From Oculatellaceae cyanobacterium Prado106 (GTDB lineage Bacteria > Cyanobacteriota > Cyanobacteriia > Elainellales > Elainellaceae), in NCBI GenBank assembly GCA_025454315.1, contig JALOOP010000002.1:1-53991 (forward strand): a stretch of DNA of 53,991 nt, in the 5' to 3' direction. The notes under the pieces are model-generated. The model was given only the letters and a program-made list of their open reading frames with translations. It ran no database searches and had not been told where the DNA came from. Of this stretch, positions 24,881 through 34,989 are shown piece after piece; the first letter of the stretch is position 1, and each line of letters begins with the position of its first letter. The position numbers were made by a program, and so were the translations under genes.

Positions 24881-25395
24881 CCCCTCACACCATAAAACCC
24901 AGCCTATAAAACCCAAACCATAAAACCCAAACTATAAACCAATACCCACCCCCTCTGCGTCTCCGCGTCTCTGCGGTTCAAATTAAAATTCCAGCATACC
25001 TCCTCCCCTTCAAACACAAAGAAGTCATGTCAGAAACATCGTGAAATTACGGGCTTGCTCAATGTGACGCTTTAGACAAACTTAATTAAAAAATGAATCA
25101 AAACGTTGATATCTCAGGATATTTCTTGCGGGATCAGCGGATACCGTTTGTATTAATTAGTAAAGGACTGTTTGATTGAATGCAATCATACGCTAATCTA
25201 TTAACCCGAAAATCTCTCTCGACCATCAAAAACTCTTGATACCAAGGAAAAAGATTCGGGAATGTTGAATTTTGGAAGCCCTCCCTGATCGTCTAGTCGG
25301 TTACCGGGTCACCGTTCCATCTCGTGGCCTATCCGTGACCTGTCAACAGATCCAACTCCGGACCTTATCTGCGACCTCTTATCCGCAATTTTGCT
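24881..25395. other. Intergenic region cyclase-DUF928
   Basis: The 515 bp starts with a tandem ATAAAACCCA(AACC) repeat (24893-24938, about four units) and a fourth, inverted copy of the CGCAGAG dispersed repeat at 24953-24979. The remaining 400 bp is AT-rich and without a supported gene; I could not identify a specific promoter. Confidence 0.6.
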
Positions 25396-26385
25396 ATGCC
25401 TAATCAACCCATCAAGTTCCGCAATGCTATTCTGCTGACCCTAACCCTAGGCGTTTTGCTGGGGAGCTTCCCCCTCGAAGCCTTGGCACAGCGCTTTGTG
25501 CCCCGCGATCGCGGTCTTCCCGGACGACGCGAAGGTGGCGCAACCCGAGGCGACTGTGTTGCGGTTCAGGCCACTTCCCCTGATCAACTGTCCTTAACGG
25601 CGCTCATCCCAGATAAGAATCTGGGACTCACCACTTCGACCACCCCGACTTTGTTTTGGTATGTCCCTGAAAACTCAGCCAATGCCGCAGAATTTATCCT
25701 GATGGATGACCAGGACAATGAAATCTACAAAGCTCGATTCCAGATCACGGGTGAAGCAGGCATCATCAGCCTCAGCCTCCCCGAGGAAGCCGGGTTGCCG
25801 CCCCTACAAGTCGGCAAAGACTACCACTGGAGTTTTTCACTAATGTGCGCCACCCAGGACACGCCCGACAACTCCGGCATCATCTTCACCGAAGGCTGGA
25901 TTCAACGCATCGAACCCGACGCAGCCCTACAGCAACGCCTCGCCAGCGCCACCCTCGAAGAACGCCCCAGCATCTACGCTGAAGCAGGCATCTGGCAAGA
26001 AGCGATCGCCTCCCTCGCCACCCTCCGCCGCACTCAACCTGACAACACCGCCATCACCGCCCGCTGGGGAACCCTTCTGGAATCTATCGGTCTGGGCAAT
26101 CTCGCCGCTCAACCGCTGATGCAACGCTATCAGTTAGCCGCCTCCCAAAGCGCTCCCAGCCCAGCCCAAACGCCGCAAAGTCAAACCCCTCAACCCCCTC
26201 AAAACTCCTCTCCAAACTCATCGACACAAAGCCAATCGGAACCTGCACCCGCTCCTCAGCCCCAATCGATGCAGCCAACCGTTGCCCCCAGCCCAACCGC
26301 CGCTAATGTTCCCCAAGCTCAGGCGGATGCGCCTCGCTCTCGATCGCCCCGTCAGCGTCCGGCTAGACAAGCTGATCGACGATAA
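25396..26385 (+). CDS. DUF928 domain exported protein
   Basis: The 329-residue protein has a signal peptide (about 1-31, ending PLEALA-Q), a DUF928 domain (about 32-230) and a Gln/Pro/Ser-rich, likely disordered tail (235-329). DUF928 signatures seen are DRGLPGRREGGATRGDC, LTALIPDKNLGLT, PTLFWYVPE, the YHWSFSLMC segment and GWIQRIEPD. The region after it (LASATLEERPSIYAEAGIWQEAIASLATLRR) resembles the helical tail of the family. Its function is not established, although DUF928 genes are often next to CHASE2 and TPS genes in cyanobacteria, as here. It is probably periplasmic or extracellular. Confidence 0.88.
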   Translation: MPNQPIKFRNAILLTLTLGVLLGSFPLEALAQRFVPRDRGLPGRREGGATRGDCVAVQATSPDQLSLTALIPDKNLGLTTSTTPTLFWYVPENSANAAEFILMDDQDNEIYKARFQITGEAGIISLSLPEEAGLPPLQVGKDYHWSFSLMCATQDTPDNSGIIFTEGWIQRIEPDAALQQRLASATLEERPSIYAEAGIWQEAIASLATLRRTQPDNTAITARWGTLLESIGLGNLAAQPLMQRYQLAASQSAPSPAQTPQSQTPQPPQNSSPNSSTQSQSEPAPAPQPQSMQPTVAPSPTAANVPQAQADAPRSRSPRQRPARQADRR

Positions 26386-26522
26386 AGGGCGATCGCTCAT
26401 TCATCACCAGCTTCTAGAAACAGCTTCTAGAAACAGCATCGAGATGGGTTTCAAACTCATTCGATGCTGTTCTTTTATGGATATTTTTACGAGTATGCTC
26501 TAAGGTAATGCTCACGGTAATG

Positions 26523-26572
26523 AGGACTAAAGTCCTCACTACGAGCAGGCTTGTAGTAAGGACTTTAGTCCT
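26523..26572. repeat. Palindromic AGGACTAAAGTCCT element, copy 1
   Basis: AGGACTAAAGTCCT (26523-26536) and AGGACTTTAGTCCT (26559-26572) are inverted complements around TCACTAC…GTAGTA. Each arm is itself nearly palindromic. A second copy is at 46226-46275. It lies in the 583-bp gap 26386-26968; the rest of the gap (to 26968) has short ORFs (26587-26781, 26646-26876) without family likeness, which I do not call. Confidence 0.85.
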
Positions 26573-26968
26573 GACAAACTCGTAGAATGAACACCGATCG
26601 CACTTCATCGAATCCCGCTTCATCAAATCTCTGTTATTTCATCACCTATTTCATCACCATTTCTTCAGAGCTAAATACTTGCACAGACAGATTAATTATG
26701 GTAGCCATCCTGGCCATTTCTGTTTGTTTTGGTAGGACAACGGGAAATCTATTTAACATCCGGCCTGTGAAATGGGCTTGATGATTGCGATCGCCCACAT
26801 CATGTGCGTTTAGAAAGCGGACAATAACCTTTCTAATCATCGCAGTGAGTTTGAAATTCTCAATTTTGCCGTTCAAGAAGCGTCCTAACTCTGTTCAGGG
26901 CTGATTGTCGTGCGAGTCAATGTTCTATTCCGATTTCTATTCCGATTTCTCTTTAAGGATACCTTGCT

Positions 26969-29900
26969 ATGTCACTCGTCCTTTCTTCTGCTCTCGTTGC
27001 AATTAGCGACAAGATTGCGAATCATTCTACGCTGATGGCAGGTCTTCTACCTGGAGTTGAAGCAATCTTAATCGGCTCGCACCGCGACGGCATTGAACAA
27101 ATTACGGAGGCGTTGCAGGTTAAATCTTATACTCATCTTTACATCATCGCGCATGGTCGTCCAGGATATTTGGAAATTGGCGATCGCCCCCTCACCCTCG
27201 ACACCCTCAACGAGTATGCGCCAGCGCTCAGCCACTGGTTTACGGCACCAGCCTCACTGTCCATCTATGGATGTAACGTCGCAGCAGGCGATGCGGGTGC
27301 TGAATTTTTAGAAAAACTGCATCAGATGACGGGGGCTGCGATCGCCGCATCACCCCACCCGATCGGTAACTCAGCACTAGGCGGAACCTGGGATTTGGAC
27401 TATCAGTTGGGGGAAAGTGCGATCGCCCCTCTTCCCGTTGAGCCTGCTGTTTTAGTGGACTACGCGGGAATTTTGCCTGCTACTATCACTACGATTACCT
27501 CCTCAACGGCAAACGGTAGTTACGGAGTCGGTAGTCCAGCGATCAATATCCAACTCACCTTTAGCGAACCTGTTGTCTTAGCAGGGGGTGGTACGCTGGT
27601 CTTAACCCTGAGTTCTGGCGCAACGGTGACGATTCCGGCCTTCACAGGGCTAGCGGCCAGTGGCTCCTATACGGTGGTGGCTGGAGAGAATAGCGCTGAT
27701 CTGACGGTTACCAACATCGCCCTATCCGGCGGCACCTTCACCGATTTGATTGGAGGCGCGAATGTTGTTTTCCCGATCGCCATTGGATCGAACTTGGGGG
27801 ATACTCGGGCGATCGTCATTGATACCACTGTTCCAGGAGTGACCTTAACATCTGCATCACCCGCTGATGTCAACGGTGTGTTCTCCGTGACCGCGACCTT
27901 TGACGAACCTGTGGTTGGTTTCGGCGTGGGGGATGTGAATGTCAGCAACGGAACGGTCAGCAACTTTGTCGCTGTTTCTGGCAGCATGTACACCTTTGAT
28001 GTCACGCCCAGTAGCAGCGGCGTGGTCGATGTCAATGTGGGCACAGGCGCTGCCCAGGATTTGGCCAACAACAGCAGCACTGCCGCGACCGTTTTAACAC
28101 GCAATGCGGATTCAGCCGCTCCAACCTTAGTTTTAAGCACTCTTGAACCGATCAACGTCAACGGTGCGTTTTTGGTTACGGCCATCTTCAATGAATCAGT
28201 TATCGATTTTGATATCAATGATGTCCAGGTCACTAATGGCAACGTCAGTGGATTCAGTGGTTCTGGCGACACCTACAGCTTCACCATTACCCCAGCGGGC
28301 AATGGGGCAGTGGATGTCAGTGTCCTCGCGGGTGCGGCCAGAGATGCGGCCAATAACAACAGCATTGCGGCCACCTTACCGACTCGCATTGCCGATCTCA
28401 CACCTCCCGGCGTAACCTTTACCTCCGCTGCTCCCCCGGATGTCAATGGTGCGTTTGTCGTCACGGCCACCTTCACCGAACCTGTTACGGGTTTTATTGC
28501 AGGCGATTTGTCTGTTAGCAATGGAACGGTTTCGGCTTTTAGTGGTTCAGGCGATGTCTACACATTTACCGTCACGCCAACCACCAGCGGACTGGTGACC
28601 GTCGAAATTCCAGCCGATGCGGCTCAGGATATTGCCACTAATGGCAACCTCTTGGGTAATTTGACACGCAATGCGGATCTCGCTGCGCCGACGGTTGGCC
28701 TCACTTCGACTTCACCCATTAATGTCAATGGCACCTTCAGCGTCACGGCTACTTTCAATGAACCTGTAATCAATTTTGTTGCCAGTGACATTTCCCTGTT
28801 TAACGGAACGCTGAGCAACTTTAGCGGATCGGGAACGACCTACACCTTTGATGTCACCCCGATCGCCAATGGCACGGTCAATGTGAATGTCAATAGCAAC
28901 GTGGCGCAGGACATTGCCAACAACGGCAACACGGCGGCCACCGTGTTGACCCGCACAGCGGATTTGGTTGCTCCTTCCGTCCTTCTGACCTCGACTGCAC
29001 CCGCCAACGTCAACGGAGCGTTCACTGTCAATGCCTTCTTTAGTGAAACCGTAACGGGCTTTAGTGACATTCTCACCGACATTGTGGTGACGAACGGAGC
29101 GGTCAGCAGCCTCACAGGTTCAGGTTTAACCTATAGTTTTATCGTCACCCCCACCCTTAGCGGAGCTGTCACCGTTGCCGTTCCAGCAGGTGCGGCACAG
29201 GATGTGGCCAACAATAATAGCAATGCGTCTCCACTCCCCATCTTTACTCGCAATGCCGATTTGGTAGTTCCCACCGTGGCGCTGACTTCGGCGGCTCCTG
29301 CCAATGTCAACGGTGCCTTTAGCGTCACCGCCACCTTCAGCGAAGCCGTCACCAATTTTGTCGCTGGCGATGTCTCCCTGACCAACGGAACGATCAGTGG
29401 ATTCTCTGGATCGGGAACAACCTACACCTTCAATGTCACCCCCACGACGAGTGCCCCTGTGACGGTTGGGGTGGCGGCAGGGGTGGCTCAAGACATTGCC
29501 AGCAACCTCAACACAGCGGCTCCTACTCCCATCACCCGCGATGCGGACTTGGTGGTGCCGACGGTGGTGCTGTCATCAGCCGCACCGACCAATGTTAACG
29601 GTGTCTTTTCGGTCACCGCAACCTTCAGTGAGAATGTCAGCAATTTTATTGCCAGCGACATTACCCTCACCAATGCCACCGCGAGTAACTTCACAGCAGT
29701 TTCGGGTTCGGTTTACACCTTTGATGTCACCCCGATTAGCAGCGGCACGGTTAGCGTTAATCTGGCAGCAAACGTCGCCCAGGATATTGCCAACAATAAC
29801 AATACGGCGGCAACCGCCCTCACCCGCAGCGCCGATTTGGTTCGTCCCACCGTTGCCCTGTCTTCAATCGCACCCGCGAATGTCAACGGCGTGTTTGTTG

Positions 29901-32900
29901 TCACCGCCACCTTTAGTGAAACGGTCACTGGATTCTCAACCGCCGGAATCAATATTGTCAATGGCACGGTGAACAACTTCACCCCAGTTTCTGGCAATAT
30001 TTACACCTTTGAGGTGACTCCGACAGCCAGTGGCACTGTAGCCGTAAATGTGCTTGCGAATGGGGCGATCGACATTGCCGCCAACGGCAACCAAGCCTCT
30101 GCCAGTCTCAACCGCAGTGCCGATCTGGTCGTGCCAACGGTGGCGTTGACCTCGACTTCGCCCAATGATGTGAATGGAGTATTCACGGTACGGGCAACAT
30201 TCAGCGAAGTGGTTTCGGGCTTCACTGTAGGCGATATTGCCTTGGTGAATGGAACGATTAGCAACTTCAGTGGATCAGGATCAATTTATACCTTTGATGT
30301 CACGCCGATCGCGGGTGGCGCTGTGACGGTGGATGTTGCTGCGAACGTGGCTCAGGACATTGCCAGCAACCCCAATACCGCCGCGTTAACCTTAACTCGA
30401 ACGGCTGACTTGGTTGCTCCTACTGTGGCATTGAGTTCTACGGCTCCCGCCAATGTCAACGGCACTTTCAATGTGACAGCAACGTTTAGTGAAGCGGTCA
30501 ATAACTTCTTGATTGGGGATGTGGCGGTCACGAATGGAACGGTCGGTAATTTTGTGGTGGTTTCCCCCACGGTTTACACCTTTGATATTACGCCGACCAG
30601 CAGCGGAGCGATCGCCGTCAACCTCCCAGCCGGAGCCGCCCAAGACATCGCCAACAACAACAGCACCGCTGCCGCCACGCTAACCCGCGATGCCGATATC
30701 GTAGTGCCAACGGTAACCCTGACTTCGACCGCTCCTGCTGATGTGAAGGGCATGTTTTCGGTTACTGCAACCTTTAGCGAGACAGTCTTCAACTTTGATG
30801 CTACCGATATCGGAATCTCGAATGCTACCCTGAGTAACTTTAGTGGTTCCGGGACGACCTATACCTTTGATGTGACACCGACGGGTAATGGGGCGATCGC
30901 CGTTGATATTGCCGCCAATGCCGCCCAAGATATTGCCAACAATGGCAATGTAGCGGCAGTTCCCCTCACTCGTATGGCTGACCTAGTGCTGCCAACCGTG
31001 GCGCTGACCTCAGCGGCTCCAGCAGATGTCAATGGCACCTTCAGCGTTACCGCCACCTTCAGCGAAGCGGTCAATAACTTTGTGGTGGGCGATATCACCG
31101 TCGCCAATGCCACTCTCAGCAACTTCTCGGGTTCTGGTTCCACCTATACCTTTGATGTCACCCCCATCAGTGACGGCTTGGTAACCGTTGATATTGCGGC
31201 CAATGTCGCTCAAGATGCAGCCACCAACGACAATACGGCGGCTCCTCAGTTGACGAGAAATGCGGATATCACGCTGCCCACCGTCACCCTCGCTTCAATC
31301 GCTCCCACAGATGTCAACAGTCCCTTTAGCGTCACCGCCACCTTCAGCGAAGATGTCACCAACTTTGTCTCGGGTGATATCACGATCGCCAATGGCATCA
31401 TCACCAATTTCATCGCTGTTTCACCCACCGAATATACTTTTGATGTAATTCCTGTAAGCAGTGGTGTGGTGACCATTAGCGTGGGTGCAGGTGCAGCACA
31501 AGATATTGCCAACAACAATAATCTGGCCTCTTCTCCACTAACTCGCAATGTCGATTTAGTCATTCCCAACGTCGAACTAAGTTCGACAGCTCCCACGAAT
31601 GTCAACGGAGTCTTTAGCGTCACCGCCACCTTTGATGAAGCCGTGATCGATTTTGACGGGAGTGATGTTGCGATCGCCAACGGAACGATCAGCAACTTCA
31701 GCGGATCGGGCGCGGTCTATACCTTCGACGTGACACCCACTGCCGATGGCATGGTGACCGTGGACATTGCTGCAAATGTCGCCCAAGATCCAGCCGGAAA
31801 TCTCAATACCGCTTCTAACCAACTGAATCGCACCGCCGACCTAGCGCCACCGACCGTTAGCCTAACGTCAGTTTCTCCGACCGATGTTAACGGATTGTTT
31901 AGTGTGACGGCAATCTTTAGCGAGTCGGTGAGCAACTTTGCGGCAACCGGAGTCACCGTCACCAACGGTACCGTCAGCAATTTCAGCGGTTCTGGAACAA
32001 CCTATACCTTTGATGTCACGCCCACGGGAAGCGGTACCGTCACGGTAAATGTGCCAGCCAATGTGGCTCAAGATATTGCCAATAACAATAACTTTGCCTC
32101 GGTACCGCTGACTCGTGAAGCCGATCTCGTCGCTCCCCAAGTTGAACTCACCTCAACAGCCGCCGCCAGCATTAGCGCTACATTTACGGTCACGGTCACA
32201 TTTAGTGAACCTGTGTTGAACTTCACAGATGCCGATCTGACGGTGGCCAATGGTTTTGTAACCAACTTTTCTGGGGTTGGCAATATTTATACCTTTGACG
32301 TAACCCCGATCGCCGGTGGAGATCTCACCATTGATATTGCAGCAGGCGTTGCACAGGATTCGGTTGGTAACCTCAACCTGGCGGCGACCCGATTCAGCCG
32401 AATCGTAGACTTCACGCCTCCCACCGTCGAACTTACGTCTAATGCGCCTGCGGAGGTCAATGCACCGTTTAGCGTCACGGCCACCTTTAATGAAGAAGTC
32501 ATTGACTTTACCGCCAGTGATATCACCGTCACCAACGGCACCGTCAGCGACTTCACGGGTTCGGGCACAACCTACACCTTCAGCGTCACGCCCACCGCAG
32601 CCAGCGGCACCGTCTCGGTGGACATCGCCGATAATGTGGCGACGGACATCAGCAACAACCCCAACACAGCAGCCCCAACGCTAAGCCGCAACATTGACAC
32701 AACCCCGCCACCCGTCCCAACGATCGCCCCGATTTTGGCTCCCGGAAGTGACACCGGATCTTCTCCTCAAGATGGGATTACCAACAGCACCCAGCCCACC
32801 TTTACAGGCAGTGGTGAAGCAGGCGGAACAGTTCAGGTGTTTTCTGGTTCAACTTCATTGGGCAGTGTGGTCATCGATCCCAATGGTCAATGGTCGTTTG

Positions 32901-34009
32901 CACCCACCACCCCCCTTCAAAATGGCCAGTATGCCATCACGTTCAGAGTCACCGATGTGGCTGGAAACACCAGCCCAGCTTCGCCAGCCCTAGCCTTGAC
33001 GATCGACACCGTTGCCTCCAAGCCGCTGAAGGTAGAGATCACACCAGATGTTCGGGAAACGGGAGCGGACGGCATTACGATCCAATTCAACGAAGCGGTC
33101 AGTAATTTTGATGTCTCTGAGCTAACCCTGACGCTCGACGGTCGTCCGGTTGCCCTCACAGGGGCTACATTGACCAGTTCAGACAATATTACCTGGACAT
33201 TGGGCAACATTGGCGCTCAAACCACCGCCGATGGCACCTACAAACTCACCCTCAGCCAAGGCAATATTACCGATCTCGCGGGCAATCCTTTGGAGATTGG
33301 CGGAGACGAAACCTGGCTCACGGGCAAAACCGGGACGCCTTTGCCGCCGATTAACTTCAGTGGACGCACCAGGAGCGATCGCCGGGGTCTACGTCGCAAA
33401 GGCACGTCAAAGAGTGAGCGGATTTTGGGCACTCCCAAAAATGATGACCTTTGGGGCGGCAAAGGGGACGACACGCTCTTGGGTGGCTTTGGCGTTCCTC
33501 TGTTTGGACGCGATCGCCTCTCCGGTGACGATGGCGATGATACCCTGATTGGCGGCGGCGGCAACGACTGGCTGAACGGCGGTAAAGGCAACGATCGCCT
33601 CTCGGGTGGCGTTGGCCGTGACCTGGTATTGGGCGGAGAGGGAGACGATCGCCTGTTGGGCGGCAGAGAGGATGATGTGCTGGTGGGCGGCAGAGGCAAG
33701 GATATGCTGACGGGCGGCAGCGGCAGAGATACCTTTACGTTCAGTAGTTTGGATGAGGGCGAAGATATGATTCGCGACTTCTCATCGAAGGAAGACCTGA
33801 TTGATCTACGACCAATCTTTGCTAGGTTGCCAGCAGGCCAGAGTGCCTTTGCGCGGTATCAACAGTATGTCCAGTTAGAGCGATCAGGCAGTGATGTGAA
33901 GGTGAATATTATTCCGAGTGGAACTGCGAGAGGAAATGCCATTACTCTGGCGGTGGTTCAGAATACTGCGCTGAGTGATATTGGCTCTCGTAATTTCTTG
34001 ATTCAATAG
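26969..34009 (+). CDS. Giant DUF4347-Ig-like-RTX surface adhesin
   Basis: The 2346-residue protein has four parts. Residues 1-170 are DUF4347, with AHG (H62) and YGCN (C102), similar to the His-Cys arrangement of clan CD cysteine peptidases. After a linker domain (to about 290) come 17 tandem Ig-like repeats of about 95 residues (291-1910), each with [L/S]TS.[A/S]P..VNG.FSVTATFSE and YTFDVTP motifs (Big_12-like). Two more Ig-like domains follow (1911-2130). Residues about 2149-2255 carry six or more GGxGxD calcium-binding RTX nonapeptides, then a C-terminal DxFxF…IRDF secretion-type region. There is no classical signal peptide. Type I secretion and a role in adhesion are inferred from the RTX repeats. 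It closes the tpsB-cyclase-DUF928 region. Confidence 0.93.
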   Translation: MSLVLSSALVAISDKIANHSTLMAGLLPGVEAILIGSHRDGIEQITEALQVKSYTHLYIIAHGRPGYLEIGDRPLTLDTLNEYAPALSHWFTAPASLSIYGCNVAAGDAGAEFLEKLHQMTGAAIAASPHPIGNSALGGTWDLDYQLGESAIAPLPVEPAVLVDYAGILPATITTITSSTANGSYGVGSPAINIQLTFSEPVVLAGGGTLVLTLSSGATVTIPAFTGLAASGSYTVVAGENSADLTVTNIALSGGTFTDLIGGANVVFPIAIGSNLGDTRAIVIDTTVPGVTLTSASPADVNGVFSVTATFDEPVVGFGVGDVNVSNGTVSNFVAVSGSMYTFDVTPSSSGVVDVNVGTGAAQDLANNSSTAATVLTRNADSAAPTLVLSTLEPINVNGAFLVTAIFNESVIDFDINDVQVTNGNVSGFSGSGDTYSFTITPAGNGAVDVSVLAGAARDAANNNSIAATLPTRIADLTPPGVTFTSAAPPDVNGAFVVTATFTEPVTGFIAGDLSVSNGTVSAFSGSGDVYTFTVTPTTSGLVTVEIPADAAQDIATNGNLLGNLTRNADLAAPTVGLTSTSPINVNGTFSVTATFNEPVINFVASDISLFNGTLSNFSGSGTTYTFDVTPIANGTVNVNVNSNVAQDIANNGNTAATVLTRTADLVAPSVLLTSTAPANVNGAFTVNAFFSETVTGFSDILTDIVVTNGAVSSLTGSGLTYSFIVTPTLSGAVTVAVPAGAAQDVANNNSNASPLPIFTRNADLVVPTVALTSAAPANVNGAFSVTATFSEAVTNFVAGDVSLTNGTISGFSGSGTTYTFNVTPTTSAPVTVGVAAGVAQDIASNLNTAAPTPITRDADLVVPTVVLSSAAPTNVNGVFSVTATFSENVSNFIASDITLTNATASNFTAVSGSVYTFDVTPISSGTVSVNLAANVAQDIANNNNTAATALTRSADLVRPTVALSSIAPANVNGVFVVTATFSETVTGFSTAGINIVNGTVNNFTPVSGNIYTFEVTPTASGTVAVNVLANGAIDIAANGNQASASLNRSADLVVPTVALTSTSPNDVNGVFTVRATFSEVVSGFTVGDIALVNGTISNFSGSGSIYTFDVTPIAGGAVTVDVAANVAQDIASNPNTAALTLTRTADLVAPTVALSSTAPANVNGTFNVTATFSEAVNNFLIGDVAVTNGTVGNFVVVSPTVYTFDITPTSSGAIAVNLPAGAAQDIANNNSTAAATLTRDADIVVPTVTLTSTAPADVKGMFSVTATFSETVFNFDATDIGISNATLSNFSGSGTTYTFDVTPTGNGAIAVDIAANAAQDIANNGNVAAVPLTRMADLVLPTVALTSAAPADVNGTFSVTATFSEAVNNFVVGDITVANATLSNFSGSGSTYTFDVTPISDGLVTVDIAANVAQDAATNDNTAAPQLTRNADITLPTVTLASIAPTDVNSPFSVTATFSEDVTNFVSGDITIANGIITNFIAVSPTEYTFDVIPVSSGVVTISVGAGAAQDIANNNNLASSPLTRNVDLVIPNVELSSTAPTNVNGVFSVTATFDEAVIDFDGSDVAIANGTISNFSGSGAVYTFDVTPTADGMVTVDIAANVAQDPAGNLNTASNQLNRTADLAPPTVSLTSVSPTDVNGLFSVTAIFSESVSNFAATGVTVTNGTVSNFSGSGTTYTFDVTPTGSGTVTVNVPANVAQDIANNNNFASVPLTREADLVAPQVELTSTAAASISATFTVTVTFSEPVLNFTDADLTVANGFVTNFSGVGNIYTFDVTPIAGGDLTIDIAAGVAQDSVGNLNLAATRFSRIVDFTPPTVELTSNAPAEVNAPFSVTATFNEEVIDFTASDITVTNGTVSDFTGSGTTYTFSVTPTAASGTVSVDIADNVATDISNNPNTAAPTLSRNIDTTPPPVPTIAPILAPGSDTGSSPQDGITNSTQPTFTGSGEAGGTVQVFSGSTSLGSVVIDPNGQWSFAPTTPLQNGQYAITFRVTDVAGNTSPASPALALTIDTVASKPLKVEITPDVRETGADGITIQFNEAVSNFDVSELTLTLDGRPVALTGATLTSSDNITWTLGNIGAQTTADGTYKLTLSQGNITDLAGNPLEIGGDETWLTGKTGTPLPPINFSGRTRSDRRGLRRKGTSKSERILGTPKNDDLWGGKGDDTLLGGFGVPLFGRDRLSGDDGDDTLIGGGGNDWLNGGKGNDRLSGGVGRDLVLGGEGDDRLLGGREDDVLVGGRGKDMLTGGSGRDTFTFSSLDEGEDMIRDFSSKEDLIDLRPIFARLPAGQSAFARYQQYVQLERSGSDVKVNIIPSGTARGNAITLAVVQNTALSDIGSRNFLIQ

Positions 34010-34057
34010 CGTTGATCGAAAGCGTTCATTGAAATTTGCTGAATCGAAATTGATGGG

Positions 34058-34100
34058 ATGGGAGGATGCGATCGCCCGATCGCATCCTCCCATTTTTTTT
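34058..34100 (+). terminator. Strong intrinsic terminator of the adhesin gene
   Basis: A 17-bp stem, ATGGGAGGATGCGATCG, pairs with its exact complement 34077-34093 across a two-base gap, and eight Ts follow (34093-34100). The HIP1 octamer GCGATCGC forms part of the apex. It lies 49 bp after the adhesin stop. Confidence 0.9.
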
Positions 34101-34265
34101 CATTGGGGTTCTGATGAGATTCAGCGATTATAGATCGGCTGTAAGGAGACGTGAAGAACCATGAATTTTTTAGAAGAAGCTTCAACTTTTGGGTGGATGT
34201 AGTGCTTGTTACGGCACGTTGGGGTGACCTGCTGAAGGATAGGGAAAACCAGAACCGGAGTTGAT

Positions 34266-34562
34266 ATGGCCAGTTACAAAGTGACCCTGGTGAATCCGCG
34301 CCAAAATTTCAGCCAAACGATCGAGGTGCCTGACACTGAATCGATCCTCAATGAAGCCGCTGAGCATCACATTAAGATTCCGTTTGAGTGTGTGATGGGG
34401 GCTTGTGCGACCTGTCAGGGGAAGCTGATTGATGGAATGGTGGATCAATCGGAGCAGATGTTTTTGAGCGATCGCCAAATCGAACAAGGCTACGTCCTCC
34501 TCTGTGTCGCTAAACCCCTCTCCGACTGTACCCTGGCTGTTGAACTGGAGAATTATCTGTAA
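34266..34562 (+). CDS. Plant-type [2Fe-2S] ferredoxin
   Basis: The 98-residue electron carrier has four cluster cysteines in the classical plant-type pattern, C42-x4-C47-x2-C50-x29-C80 (VMGACATCQGKL … LLCVAKPL). The usual CRAGACSTC loop has V-M in place of R-A, so the environment near the cluster differs from photosynthetic PetF and a non-photosynthetic acceptor is likely. The acidic surface and length fit soluble cyanobacterial ferredoxins. It is monocistronic; upstream is the strong terminator of the adhesin gene. Confidence 0.95.
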   Translation: MASYKVTLVNPRQNFSQTIEVPDTESILNEAAEHHIKIPFECVMGACATCQGKLIDGMVDQSEQMFLSDRQIEQGYVLLCVAKPLSDCTLAVELENYL

Positions 34563-34605
34563 GCCTTAGTGGATTTGTGGGTTTAGATATTGATGTAAGG
34601 TGTGG

Positions 34606-34917
34606 TCACATTCTTTGCATCATGCCCTGGATTAAGGTTCTGGTCGCTTCCAAGGTGAGCGCCGGATAAGTCCACATTAAAATCCACTGATCGCCTGAAC
34701 CTATGAATTCTAAATCCGTATCTACGCCGGGTTTTCCCAGAGCCTGAATGGCCAGTCGGGTGAGGATACATTGACTTTCGACCTGGCTAAGGACAACGCT
34801 GGTGAGAACGCTGTCTGGTTCATCTAAAGGTTCTTGGTGAATACGCTCAATGTTCATGGCAATGACCGATGAGAGGATGCTGTTAGGATATAAACTCATC
34901 TTCGCCCAAGCAGTCAT
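34606..34917 (-). CDS. Hypothetical protein
   Basis: This encodes 103 residues that I do not recognise. It is soluble and mildly acidic (HQEPLDEPDSVLTSVVLSQ). It has no membrane segment, metal motif or repeat. It lies divergent from the next plus-strand gene (73-bp gap) and convergent with the ferredoxin. Met7 (34899) is a possible alternative start. The protein-like composition and proper length support a real gene, but the evidence is limited. Confidence 0.5.
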   Translation of the reverse strand: MTAWAKMSLYPNSILSSVIAMNIERIHQEPLDEPDSVLTSVVLSQVESQCILTRLAIQALGKPGVDTDLEFIGSGDQWILMWTYPALTLEATRTLIQGMMQRM

Positions 34918-34989
34918 CTGTGCTACGAAATTGCGGCTTCGATTTGGATTCAGACCTCTGTAAACCCCTATTACGGCACTGGTATTCCC

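Noticed and set aside
26587-26876. Small ORFs on both strands (64 and 76 residues)
   Set aside because: Neither shows a motif, a ribosome-binding site or conserved character; they overlap each other.
26969-34009. Giant protein as the TpsA partner of the TpsB
   Set aside because: It lacks the TPS N-terminal secretion domain and signal and has C-terminal RTX repeats, which indicate type I secretion.
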